Assembly: GCA_016297945.1 (NCBI GenBank)
Contig: JAEDFR010000005.1
Coordinates: forward strand, 1-61,049
Source: Lachnospiraceae bacterium
Lineage (GTDB): Bacteria; Bacillota; Clostridia; Lachnospirales; Lachnospiraceae
DNA length: 61,049 bases
Direction of reading: 5' to 3'
Below, piece after piece: positions 25,796-34,090 of the stretch. The notes beneath the pieces are model-generated. The model worked only from the letters and a program-made list of their open reading frames with translations, was not told the DNA's origin and did no database searches. The number at the start of each line of letters is the position of its first letter. The stretch's first letter is position 1. A program made the translations under genes and the position numbers.

Positions 25796-27267
25796 TGACA
25801 AAGATTAGAACCCGTTTTGCACCCAGTCCTACCGGACGTATGCATGTGGGGAATTTAAGAACAGCTCTTTATGCTTATCTGATTACTAAGCATGAAGGCG
25901 GAGATTTTATTTTGCGTATTGAGGATACCGACCAGGAAAGAGAAGTAGAGGGAGCCGTTGATATTATTAAACGTACTTTATCTGCTACCGGACTGATACA
26001 TGATGAAGGTCCGGATAAGGACAAGGGCTATGGTCCCTATGTTCAAAGTGAACGTCAGGCTCAGGGCTTATATCTGAAATATGCAAAAGAGCTTGTAGAA
26101 AAAGAAAAAGCATATTATTGTTTCTGCGATAAAGAGAGACTGGAAGAATGTCATAAAGTCATTCAGTTAGAAAATGGAGAAACCAAAGAAATCAATGTAT
26201 ATGACAAGCATTGTCTATCGCTTTCCAAAGAAGAAGTAGAAGCAAATCTTGCTGCTAACAAGCCCTATGTTATCAGACAAAACGTTCCGACAGAAGGAAC
26301 CACAACTTTTCACGATGACATTTATGGAGATATTACCGTAAATAATAACGAATTAGATGATATGATTTTAATTAAATCAGATGGTTTTCCTACCTATAAT
26401 TTTGCCAATGTTATAGATGATCATCTGATGGGAATTACACATGTTGTCAGAGGCAACGAGTATTTATCTTCTTCGCCTAAATATAATCTTTTATATGAGG
26501 CATTCGGCTGGGATGTTCCCGTGTATGTTCATTGTCCGTTGATTACGGATGAAGAACATCATAAATTATCCAAAAGATGCGGACATTCATCTTATGAAGA
26601 TTTGATTGAGCAGGGTTTTGTATCCGAAGCAGTTGTTAATTTTGTCGCATTGCTTGGCTGGAGCCCGGAAGATAATCAGGAAATCATGTCACTGGACGAA
26701 TTGGTTAAATCCTTTGATTATCATCATATGTCCAAATCACCGGCAGTTTTCGATTTTGGAAAACTCAAATGGATGAATGGTGAATACATCAAGGCTATGG
26801 ATTTTGATAGTTTTTATGAAAGAGCACTTCCCTATATCAGACAGGTCATAAAAAAGGATTTGGATGTAAAAAAAATTGCAGAGATGGTTAAGACGCGTAT
26901 TGAAATATTCCCGGATATTCCCGCTTTGATAGATTTCTTTGAAGAGTTACCGGAATATGATGTTACGATGTATACACATAAAAAGATGAAGACAAATACA
27001 GAATCTTCATTGCAGGTTTTACAAGAAATATTACCTGTATTAGAAGCCTTGGATGACTATTCCAATGACAGCATCTATGCAACCATTTCCGCTTTTGTAG
27101 CAGAAAAGGAATATAAAAACGGATATGTGCTTTGGCCAATCCGTACCGCTGTATCCGGCAAGCAGATGACACCTGCCGGTGCTACGGAAATCATGGAGAT
27201 TATTGGCAAGGAAGAATCCATTGCACGTATTAAAAAAGGAATCGAACTGCTCGCTAATGCACAATAA
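25795..27267 (+). CDS. gltX: Glutamate-tRNA ligase
   Basis: A 490-residue class I synthetase that charges tRNA-Glu. The HIGH-type motif is HVGN at residues 17-20 (after FAPSPTGRM), and the KMSKS-type motif is KLSKR at 257-261. The anticodon-binding domain occupies the last 150 residues. A 4-Cys zinc site is not apparent. It starts 1 nt inside the hydrogenase stop, so a translation gene is coupled to a redox gene. Its 3' end overlaps the helicase gene by 11 nt. Confidence 0.95.
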   Translation: MTKIRTRFAPSPTGRMHVGNLRTALYAYLITKHEGGDFILRIEDTDQEREVEGAVDIIKRTLSATGLIHDEGPDKDKGYGPYVQSERQAQGLYLKYAKELVEKEKAYYCFCDKERLEECHKVIQLENGETKEINVYDKHCLSLSKEEVEANLAANKPYVIRQNVPTEGTTTFHDDIYGDITVNNNELDDMILIKSDGFPTYNFANVIDDHLMGITHVVRGNEYLSSSPKYNLLYEAFGWDVPVYVHCPLITDEEHHKLSKRCGHSSYEDLIEQGFVSEAVVNFVALLGWSPEDNQEIMSLDELVKSFDYHHMSKSPAVFDFGKLKWMNGEYIKAMDFDSFYERALPYIRQVIKKDLDVKKIAEMVKTRIEIFPDIPALIDFFEELPEYDVTMYTHKKMKTNTESSLQVLQEILPVLEALDDYSNDSIYATISAFVAEKEYKNGYVLWPIRTAVSGKQMTPAGATEIMEIIGKEESIARIKKGIELLANAQ

Positions 27268-29062
27268 AGAGCAGCAACATGCAATTCAGTTCGGAACCGG
27301 GCCACTGTTAGTATTAGCAGGACCCGGTTCCGGCAAAACTTATGTCATCACACATCGCATTATACATCTCATATCTGAGTGTCAAATTTCCCCCAACAAC
27401 ATTCTGGTAATTACTTTTACAAAAGCCGCGGCTTTGGAAATGCAAAATCGGGCAACAAAAGCGTATAAACCATGTTCCTATGTCCAGTTTGGAACCTTTC
27501 ATTCTGTTTTCTATCATATTCTGAAATTATCAAATCCCAATAGAACTTATCAATTGGCTACCGATCAGGAACGAATTTCCATTATAAAAGAGATTATACA
27601 AAAAGAAGACTTTATTGAAAAAAACACCGATTTTATGCAGGAAACAGAAAACTGTATTAAAGAAATCAGTATTTATAAGAATTCCTGTTTTACGGATTTA
27701 AAGAATACGGACGATTATGCAAACAATACATACAAAATAAATATGAAATCAAATGTAGATAATATAGATAGTGAAAGAATGGGAATTCTATCAGAAAAAT
27801 ATCAAAATGTTTATCGATTATATGAAGAGTGGCTTGCAGATAATCAAAAGTTGGATTTTGACGATATGATTAAACTATGTTATCAGCAGTTGAAACAGGA
27901 TGTCCGTTTAAGAGAATATTGGCAAAATCGATTTTCACACATTTTGATTGATGAATTTCAGGATATTAATCTGATGCAATATGAAACCATCCGTCTTTTA
28001 AGTAAAAATCAAAATGTTTTTGCGGTTGGAGACGATGATCAGGCAATTTATTCTTTTCGCGGTTCCAATCCGGAGTTAATGAAAAAATTCCTGCAGGATT
28101 ATCGTGCAAATACCATATGTTTATCCTGTAATTACAGAAGTCATAAAGATATTGTGGAAACATCCATGCATTTCATTTCACACAATAAAAATCGGTTTGA
28201 CAAACGCATTATTGCAATTAATCGGGAAGATAACAGCATTCGTCTTTTACAAAAGCCGTCAAAGAAAGAAGTGTTATCTGCAATTCGGAATGAAATCCAA
28301 CATTATAGAAAACAATATCCGCAAAAAACACAGGCTGTATTAACCAGAACCAATCATCTTGCCTATGCTTATCAAAATATGGCATCAGAGGAATGCGAGG
28401 ATCGAATACTTGCATTGGATATGTTAGCTTATCTGCAGTTTATTAATTGTGGACAAAAACGTTCGGATTTTTTGAAAATCATGAATAAGCCGGTACGATA
28501 TATTCCTTTTGGTGTAGTGGCAGATCCGGTTGTCAGTTTCCCGCTTTTAAAAAGAAGATTATTGGATAAACCCTGGATTACCCAACGCCTGGCAGAACTG
28601 GAGATGCAGGTCGAATACGTCAGAAAACTGGATTTGCCGGGGCAGGCAAGATATATTTTTAAAGCTATGGGTTATGAAACATATTATAAGGAGAATTTGC
28701 AGAAAAATGAAAATTCGACAAGTACCGGGGAGGCGTTTGCTATGTTTGTGAATAAATTGAAAAGCTGTACAAGTCTGGAAGAATTAAAACGAGAATATGA
28801 GACAGATAAAAAGTCTGAACAAAAGGCGGAAAACTTTTTTGTGATGACTTATCATGCATCGAAGGGTTTAGAGTTTGACCGGGTTTATCTGCCGGATTTG
28901 GAATATGGAAAAGTACCGCATGGAAGAATGTTGACCAAAAAAGATTTGGAAGAAGAAAGAAGGATGTTTTATGTTGCATGCACCAGAGCAAAAGAGAGCC
29001 TTTGGCTTTTGCGTGATACAAGTCAGATAGGCTCTCCGTTTTTGCAGGAATTCTTAGATTAA
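27257..29062 (+). CDS. UvrD/Rep family DNA helicase
   Basis: A 601-residue SF1A helicase. Motif I is AGPGSGKT at residues 21-28, motif II DEFQDIN begins at Asp232, and motif III follows as GDDDQAIYSFRGS. Motif V/VI elements are MTYHASKGLEFDRVYLPDL and FYVACTRAKESLWLL. It is shorter than PcrA (about 720), mostly through loss of C-terminal sequence. ATG 27257 gives a start just before the Q-like motif (EQQHAIQFGTGPLLVLAGPG). The gene overlaps gltX and, at its 3' end, the convergent DUF1292 gene. It probably acts in repair, not replication, but this is not certain. Confidence 0.9.
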   Translation: MHNKEQQHAIQFGTGPLLVLAGPGSGKTYVITHRIIHLISECQISPNNILVITFTKAAALEMQNRATKAYKPCSYVQFGTFHSVFYHILKLSNPNRTYQLATDQERISIIKEIIQKEDFIEKNTDFMQETENCIKEISIYKNSCFTDLKNTDDYANNTYKINMKSNVDNIDSERMGILSEKYQNVYRLYEEWLADNQKLDFDDMIKLCYQQLKQDVRLREYWQNRFSHILIDEFQDINLMQYETIRLLSKNQNVFAVGDDDQAIYSFRGSNPELMKKFLQDYRANTICLSCNYRSHKDIVETSMHFISHNKNRFDKRIIAINREDNSIRLLQKPSKKEVLSAIRNEIQHYRKQYPQKTQAVLTRTNHLAYAYQNMASEECEDRILALDMLAYLQFINCGQKRSDFLKIMNKPVRYIPFGVVADPVVSFPLLKRRLLDKPWITQRLAELEMQVEYVRKLDLPGQARYIFKAMGYETYYKENLQKNENSTSTGEAFAMFVNKLKSCTSLEELKREYETDKKSEQKAENFFVMTYHASKGLEFDRVYLPDLEYGKVPHGRMLTKKDLEEERRMFYVACTRAKESLWLLRDTSQIGSPFLQEFLD

Positions 29063-29371
29063 TTCGTCAAATTCACAGTTATCCAGATATTCATCAAATG
29101 CTTCTTCTACTTTTTCATATTCTGCATCATCTTCAATATAGATTAATTCTGGCTCTTCATTGGGATCATCCGGATTTTCTTTATAGCCGTAAAACCAGAC
29201 TTCACCATCTTCGTTTTCGCCGTTTTCGTCAAGGGGCATCAGCGCAATATAATCTTTTTCTTCCACCGTGATAATGGTTACTACCGCACAATCTACACTT
29301 CCGTCATCAAGCTCAAGAGTAACGGTCATTTCTTCGCCCTGAATTTCTTCAAATTTATTTTCATCAGCCAT
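29054..29371 (-). CDS. DUF1292 family protein (YrzB-like)
   Basis: A 105-residue very acidic protein with the DUF1292 pattern: MTVTLELDDGSVDCAVVTI, DYIALMPLDENG, and a conserved end IEDDAEYEKVEEAFDEYLD. The function is not known. The ATG at 29371 is chosen because GGAGG lies 8 nt upstream; an ATG 15 nt earlier overlaps that site. It is convergent with the helicase gene and shares 9 nt with its 3' end. In many Firmicutes this family sits near the holliday-junction resolvase ruvX, but not here. Confidence 0.88.
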   Translation of the reverse strand: MADENKFEEIQGEEMTVTLELDDGSVDCAVVTIITVEEKDYIALMPLDENGENEDGEVWFYGYKENPDDPNEEPELIYIEDDAEYEKVEEAFDEYLDNCEFDELI

Positions 29372-29453
29372 GTTATTTTCCTCCATGTGTTTTCATCTGT
29401 TTTGAAAATTGTAGCATAAGTTTTGGAGAAAGTATATGGAAACATAGATTCTA

Positions 29454-29515
29454 AGTCATGCTTTTTCATGCGAGCATGAAAAGTATGACCTTTTGACCTT
29501 GATATCATCATATTA
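29454..29515 (-). repeat. Copy of the dispersed hairpin repeat, reverse orientation
   Basis: Read on the minus strand, this sequence matches the left part of the complete element at 60832-60890: a near-identical gtcaaaagg block, then the catgaaaa hairpin. The palindrome is 29454-29489. It lies between the divergent DUF1292 gene and the small gene at 29558. Confidence 0.7.
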
Positions 29516-29557
29516 TTGAATAATTTGTATCATTTGATATATTATAAAAGGAGATTT

Positions 29558-29767
29558 ATGAAGCATATTTATACAAATGGAAAAAGAAATGAATATAAAT
29601 TAACATATGAACAAAGAAAGATTTCATATAGAGGTGCAATTGCCCATGAAATAATTGGTCATTATGAAGCATGGATTGGAGATTTTGAATGTACTAATCA
29701 GGCTCAAGCAAGTATTCGGGCAGCTAGATTTGCACCGGATTTATCAATGGAAGAGAGAATAACTTGA
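29558..29767 (+). CDS. Small protein with HEIIGH motif, possibly a toxin-module fragment
   Basis: A 69-residue protein starting at ATG 29558, which has AAAAGGAG 5 nt upstream. The segment RGAIAHEIIGHYEAWIG holds a histidine-glutamate pattern like a metallo-hydrolase helix, and QAQASIRAARFAPDLSMEERIT follows. From memory, similar strings end some polymorphic-toxin or pretoxin proteins. The frame stops soon after, at a point where one inserted base would extend the last helix by only four codons. No partner or immunity gene was recognised. It may be a remnant or a free-standing small protein. Confidence 0.45.
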   Translation: MKHIYTNGKRNEYKLTYEQRKISYRGAIAHEIIGHYEAWIGDFECTNQAQASIRAARFAPDLSMEERIT

Positions 29768-29872
29768 TTCAAAAGTAGAGTGTATATGAGAAATATGCTA
29801 TAATAAGCTGATGATTTTTATGTGATAATAGTAAAAATAATTATAATAGATCCAAAACACGGGAGAAAAATA

Positions 29873-31900
29873 GTGGAAGAAAGCTTACGTATTATAAAAG
29901 GACAATTGTATCCGATGGGTGTGCAAAGAGTAGACGGTGGAATTTCAATTGTCAGTGACATCAAAGGAAAAAAGAATAGCGGAATCATCCTGTATGTAAA
30001 GAAAAACAGGATGAAGAAAGAATATAAGATTTTATTTACACCGGAATATCAGGTGAATGGATTGTATTGTATTTTTCTTCCGGATTTTCCATATGACAAT
30101 TTTGAATATCAATTTTTTGCGGATGATGAAACGGTCGCTGATAAAAATGCTCGTCTGGTAAAAGCGTCTTCCAAATTCGGTGACGCGACAATAAAGCATT
30201 GTGATGTTGTATCTTTATTTGTTTCCGAGACCTTTGATTGGGAAGATGATAAAATGCCGGAAACACCATATCATGATACCATTATTTACAAAATTCATAT
30301 GCGTGGATTTACGAAACATGCGTCATCTCGGGTATCTGCAAAGGGAACCTTTGCCGGTTTAAAAGAAAAAATTGCATATTTGAAAGAATTGGGGATTACG
30401 GCAGTTGAAACCATGCCGATTTATGAATTTGATGATGTTATTTATAATCCGTTATTATCACAGATAGAGGATAATTTGCTGCCTTATCTTGATCAGGAAG
30501 AAACTACATGGAAGTATAAAGTGAATTACTGGGGTTATACAGATGGTTATTATTTTGCACCCAAAAAAGCCTATTCTTCATCGAATCGTCCCGATTTGGA
30601 ATTGAAAGATCTGATTAAGACTTTTCACAAAGAAGGGCTGGAGTTTTTGGCTGACTTCTATTTTCCACCGGAGATTCCACAGTGGTTTATCCTGGAAGTG
30701 TGCAGATACTGGGTCAAAGAATATCATTTGGATGGTTTTAAACTGATGGGATGCAATCTTCCCATAATGCTTCTTACAACTGACCCGTATTTAAAACATA
30801 CCAAATTGATTTTTGAATCGCTAAACGGTATCACTTTGGAAGCTGTTTCTGAATATAAAAATGTGGCTGTTATTTCCGCCGGTTTCCCATATGAAATGCG
30901 TAAGTATTTAAAGGGCGATGAAGATATGCTTCGCACCGTAATGGAAAGGCTTAGAGAGAATCCTTGTGATTATGCAGTTTTAAATGAAATCACATCCTAT
31001 CAGGGCTTTACATTAGCGGATCTGGTTTCTTATGAACGCAAGCACAATGAGTTAAATGGAGAAGAAAACCGGGACGGAAGCGATTACAATTTCAGCTGGA
31101 ACTGCGGCATTGAAGGCAAAACGAAGAAAAAGGCTGTTTTAGCTTTACGTGAGCAGCAAAGTAAAAATGCTTTATTTTTGCTTTTAAGCGCACAGGGTAC
31201 ACCGATTTTGCTTGCGGGTGATGAATTTGGTAATACGGCAGACGGAAATAATAATCCTTATTGTCAGGATAATGCTATAAGCTGGCTCAATTGGAAAGAA
31301 ACTTCTTATGGAAATGCCTTATTGGAATTTACCAAAAAAATGATTGCTTTCCGCAAGGCGCATCCGATTTTGCATATGGAAGAGGCATTCCGCCAAAGCG
31401 ATTACCTTTCTGTCGGGTATCCGGACTTATCGTATCATTGTGAACAGGCATGGTATACCGGAATGCAGAATTATAACCGTCATTTTGCTGTGATGTATTG
31501 CGGAAAGTTCGTTAGCAAAGATATCATGTCAGAAAGAATGACAGATAGAAAGTCAGAAGTCATGACAAATAGAAATACAGATATAGAGGCAGATGCAAAG
31601 ACAAGAAATAAAACAGAAGATGCTTTTATTTTTGCCGCATATAATACGCACTGGATTGATCATGAATTTGCCTTGCCGACATTGTCGGATGATGAAGAAT
31701 GGAAGTTTGCTTTATCCACCTGTCCGGATACAAAGGTGGAATTACAGCTTGAAAAAGAAAATGGGCGAGGAAATCATATGAAATTGCCGCCTCGTTCCAT
31801 GGCAATCTGTATTGGTATCAAAAAGAAAAACGGTAAAACACCATTGATGGAGAAAAAAGATGAAAGCGTTACAGCATCTAAAGACAATTTGTTATCATAA
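29873..31900 (+). CDS. GH13 isoamylase/GlgX-like protein lacking catalytic residues
   Basis: A 675-residue protein. Residues 1-110 form an N-terminal beta domain, then a GH13 barrel (about 135-510, with IIYKIHMRGFTKH and GTFAGLKEKIAYLKELGITAVETMPIYEFDD), then a C-terminal beta domain. SYERKHNELNGEENRDGSDYN and FSWNCGIEG are typical of glycogen debranching enzymes. The active-site blocks are altered: the nucleophile position in DGFKLMGC is Met292 instead of Asp, the acid region reads SAGFPYE, HD in the fourth region is YQ (Gln377), and DVVYNH is ADFYFPP. It is therefore probably a pseudoenzyme, perhaps a glycogen binder. GTG 29873 has GGGAGAA upstream. It overlaps the next gene by 41 nt. Confidence 0.8.
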   Translation: MEESLRIIKGQLYPMGVQRVDGGISIVSDIKGKKNSGIILYVKKNRMKKEYKILFTPEYQVNGLYCIFLPDFPYDNFEYQFFADDETVADKNARLVKASSKFGDATIKHCDVVSLFVSETFDWEDDKMPETPYHDTIIYKIHMRGFTKHASSRVSAKGTFAGLKEKIAYLKELGITAVETMPIYEFDDVIYNPLLSQIEDNLLPYLDQEETTWKYKVNYWGYTDGYYFAPKKAYSSSNRPDLELKDLIKTFHKEGLEFLADFYFPPEIPQWFILEVCRYWVKEYHLDGFKLMGCNLPIMLLTTDPYLKHTKLIFESLNGITLEAVSEYKNVAVISAGFPYEMRKYLKGDEDMLRTVMERLRENPCDYAVLNEITSYQGFTLADLVSYERKHNELNGEENRDGSDYNFSWNCGIEGKTKKKAVLALREQQSKNALFLLLSAQGTPILLAGDEFGNTADGNNNPYCQDNAISWLNWKETSYGNALLEFTKKMIAFRKAHPILHMEEAFRQSDYLSVGYPDLSYHCEQAWYTGMQNYNRHFAVMYCGKFVSKDIMSERMTDRKSEVMTNRNTDIEADAKTRNKTEDAFIFAAYNTHWIDHEFALPTLSDDEEWKFALSTCPDTKVELQLEKENGRGNHMKLPPRSMAICIGIKKKNGKTPLMEKKDESVTASKDNLLS

Positions 31901-32390
31901 ATATCTGGTTATGCAGGGATGTTTTAAGGTTGGACTTTACAGACAGGGGATTTGTCATGATTTGTCCAAGTTTTCGCCTACCGAATTTATGGTTGGAGCA
32001 AAGTATTTTCAAGGAGATCGTAGTCCCAACAATGCAGAACGTGAGGATATTGGTTATTCTTCTGCATGGTTGCATCATAAAGGAAGGAATAAGCATCATT
32101 TTGAATACTGGATTGATTACAGTGCGCATGAAATAGAAGGGGGTATGGCTCCTGCTCCGATGCCGGTACGTTATGTTGTGGAAATGATGATGGACCGGAT
32201 TGCTGCATCAAAAGTATATTTAAAAGATCAGTATACAGATGATGCGCCGCTTAAGTATTTCAAAAAAGGAATTGGCTGCGCTATGCATCCCAAAACCAAA
32301 AAGCAGTTGTATATTCTGTTAAAAATGCTGGCAGACGAGGGAGAAGATAACACTTTTTGGTTTGTTAAGCATGTTATTTTAAATAAATAG
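31860..32390 (+). CDS. DUF5662 family protein
   Basis: A 176-residue protein of the DUF5662 family, with HD-like metal residues: CHDLSKFSPTEF near residue 32, WLHHKGRNKHHFEYW near 75, and MMMDRIAASKVYL near 113. The pattern of His and Asp suggests an HD-domain-like metal hydrolase, but no substrate is known. Some databases label the family catalase without evidence. The ATG at 31860 lies 41 nt inside the GH13-like gene and has GGAG upstream in GATGGAGAAAAAAG. The two may be coupled. Confidence 0.8.
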   Translation: MKALQHLKTICYHKYLVMQGCFKVGLYRQGICHDLSKFSPTEFMVGAKYFQGDRSPNNAEREDIGYSSAWLHHKGRNKHHFEYWIDYSAHEIEGGMAPAPMPVRYVVEMMMDRIAASKVYLKDQYTDDAPLKYFKKGIGCAMHPKTKKQLYILLKMLADEGEDNTFWFVKHVILNK

Positions 32391-32403
32391 AAATAATACT
32401 ATA

Positions 32404-32487
32404 ATATCAGGATTGCGAGAAAACAAAGTGTGTAGCAATCCGTTGGTTTCATGGGGCAAAATACCTTTTGACCTCCATACAATCTCA
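32404..32487 (-). repeat. Copy of the dispersed repeat, reverse orientation
   Basis: On the minus strand, gaggtcaaaaggtatt is followed by a ccaacggattgctac block and a ggattgc/gcaatcc palindrome. This matches 51351-51410 and the right part of 60945-60986. It lies between the DUF5662 gene and the Cys-rich gene. Confidence 0.7.
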
Positions 32488-32544
32488 GGTGATATTCACA
32501 TTTTCACAAAGTCCGCATAGGTTATGGTAAAGGAGAGTGAAAAT

Positions 32545-32817
32545 ATGAATAGTATCTGGTGGATTTTAATTTTGTTATGTTGCTGCAATCATAATCATTG
32601 TGATTGTGAAGACAGAGATGGTTGTGGACGCAGAAATGACTGTGGTCGTAGGAGAGACTGTGATTGCAGGAGAGACTGTGATTGCAGGAGAGACAATGAA
32701 CGCAAAAATGATTGCGGATGTAAAAAAGAATATTGTCCGGATCAAATGCAGACGATGCCATTCCAAAGAGGAAATGACGGCTCAAGTCATTGCTGTGAAA
32801 TGCAGTCCGATGAATAA
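32545..32817 (+). CDS. Small cysteine-rich repeat protein
   Basis: A 90-residue protein. The N-terminus (MNSIWWILILLCCC) is hydrophobic, either a membrane anchor or a short signal. Next come His/Cys-rich runs (NHNHCDCEDRDGCG) and three copies of a six-residue RRDCDC-like unit encoded by an 18-bp tandem repeat near 32658-32695. There are more than 15 cysteines. The start ATG 32545 has AAGGAG 9 nt upstream. It may be a spore coat or metal-binding protein; no family was recognised. It stands alone between repeat elements. Confidence 0.65.
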   Translation: MNSIWWILILLCCCNHNHCDCEDRDGCGRRNDCGRRRDCDCRRDCDCRRDNERKNDCGCKKEYCPDQMQTMPFQRGNDGSSHCCEMQSDE

Positions 32818-32823
32818 TTTTGC

Positions 32824-32852
32824 TTAACAAGATTTTTGATACATGCTATACT
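32824..32852 (+). promoter_or_regulatory. Promoter upstream of the lactonase gene
   Basis: TTAACA (32824-32829) and TATACT (32847-32852) are 17 nt apart, and TGC directly before the -10 gives an extended -10. It lies about 50 nt before the ATG at 32904. Confidence 0.7.
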
Positions 32853-32903
32853 TTTTTTAATAGCTATGGCTAATAGATAAGATATGAAACGGAGCGATAC
32901 CCA

Positions 32904-33971
32904 ATGAGTAGTAAAGACAAATATGTAGCTTATGTTTCCACTTATACGATGAATGATAATCATGGTATTACCATTTATGATGTGGATGTCAAAAACGGAC
33001 GTTTTGAAAAAAAATCGCAGGTTGAGATTACCAATTCCTCTTATTTGACAATTTCACACAACAAAAATTATTTATATTCCATTACTGACTTCGGAGTTGA
33101 AGCATTCAAGATTTTAAAAGACGGAAGTCTGGAATTGATAAATCACGCATCCATAAACGGAATGCGAGGATGTTATTTGTCAACGGATTATACAGACCGA
33201 TTTTTGTTTGTTGCCGGATACCATGATGGAAAGATTACGGTATTAAAGTTGAATGAGGATGGTGGTGTCGGAGCAATCACTGACGAGATTTTTCACAAAG
33301 GTCTTGGAAGTATTGCAGAGCGAAATTTCAGACCACATGTCAGTTGCGTGAAGATGACCAGAGACAATAAGTATCTGATGGCTGCAGATTTGGGAATGGA
33401 TCATACCAATATTTATCAGTTAAATCATGAAACAGGAAAATTGAGACTGGTAGATGTGATCCGAAGCGAACTAGAATCAGCACCGCGTCATATCAAAATG
33501 ACAAAGGACGGAAAATTTGTCTATATTGTTCATGAAATAAAGAATTATATTGATGTTTATTCCTATGAAGAAATATCTGACGGAAATCCGGAGTTTAATA
33601 AAATAGCTACCTATCCGACATTAAATGATTATCATGCCGGGGGATCTGCGGCAAGTGCTTTGAATTTTTCAGAGGATGAGAAGTATCTCTTGAGTTCAAC
33701 CGCAGGAGACAACAGTGTTGTGTTATTTAAGATTGATCATAAGACAGGAGAATTAAATAAATTATTCTGCCTGCCAATCAGTGGAGAATATCCCAAGGAT
33801 GCAGCATTATTTCCGGATAACAAAAATCTGGTTTCTCTCAATCATGAATCAAATACCATGACATTTTTCCATGTGGATACTACAAAGGGCGTGATTGCAA
33901 TGAATGGTAAAGAGTTAAAAATCGATCGCCCCAATTGTGTGATTTTCCACAAATTGGATAGTGAAGAGTAA
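32904..33971 (+). CDS. Lactonase family beta-propeller protein
   Basis: A 355-residue seven-bladed propeller of the 6-phosphogluconolactonase (YkgB/Pgl) family. The blades show the pattern YLTISHNKNYLYSITDFG, RGCYLSTDYTDRFLFVAGYHDG, FRPHVSCVKMTRDNKYLMAADLG, APRHIKMTKDGKFVYIVHE, and ASALNFSEDEKYLLSSTAGDNSV. It may hydrolyse 6-phosphogluconolactone, but homologues have broad roles. It has its own promoter. AACGGAGCG lies before the ATG. A hairpin terminator follows that is shared with the convergent aroC gene. Confidence 0.82.
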   Translation: MSSKDKYVAYVSTYTMNDNHGITIYDVDVKNGRFEKKSQVEITNSSYLTISHNKNYLYSITDFGVEAFKILKDGSLELINHASINGMRGCYLSTDYTDRFLFVAGYHDGKITVLKLNEDGGVGAITDEIFHKGLGSIAERNFRPHVSCVKMTRDNKYLMAADLGMDHTNIYQLNHETGKLRLVDVIRSELESAPRHIKMTKDGKFVYIVHEIKNYIDVYSYEEISDGNPEFNKIATYPTLNDYHAGGSAASALNFSEDEKYLLSSTAGDNSVVLFKIDHKTGELNKLFCLPISGEYPKDAALFPDNKNLVSLNHESNTMTFFHVDTTKGVIAMNGKELKIDRPNCVIFHKLDSEE

Positions 33972-33994
33972 TTATATAAGCAAACAAAAATATT

Positions 33995-34042
33995 GCCCGG
34001 TTTCAACTGTCTAAAGACGAAGTCTGAGTTTTGAAACCGGGC
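33995..34042. repeat. 48-nt hairpin, copy 1; bidirectional terminator between lactonase and aroC
   Basis: The arms gcccggtttcaa and ttgaaaccgggc form a 12-bp perfect stem with an inner agac/gtct stem. The whole 48 nt is the exact reverse complement of 60260-60307. About 40 nt of flank on the right (to about 34080, gtgagcatgtcgctaagaaatg) is also related to the 60161-60405 element, so this copy is a shortened version of it. Confidence 0.85.
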
Positions 34043-34090
34043 ATTTAATATGTTTTGTGAGCATGTCGCTAAGAAATGCTGCTTTTGGGA

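Noticed and set aside
32575..32766. Minus-strand frame with repeated TVSPAI units
   Set aside because: It is the antisense shadow of the Cys-rich gene's tandem repeat and lacks a ribosome site.
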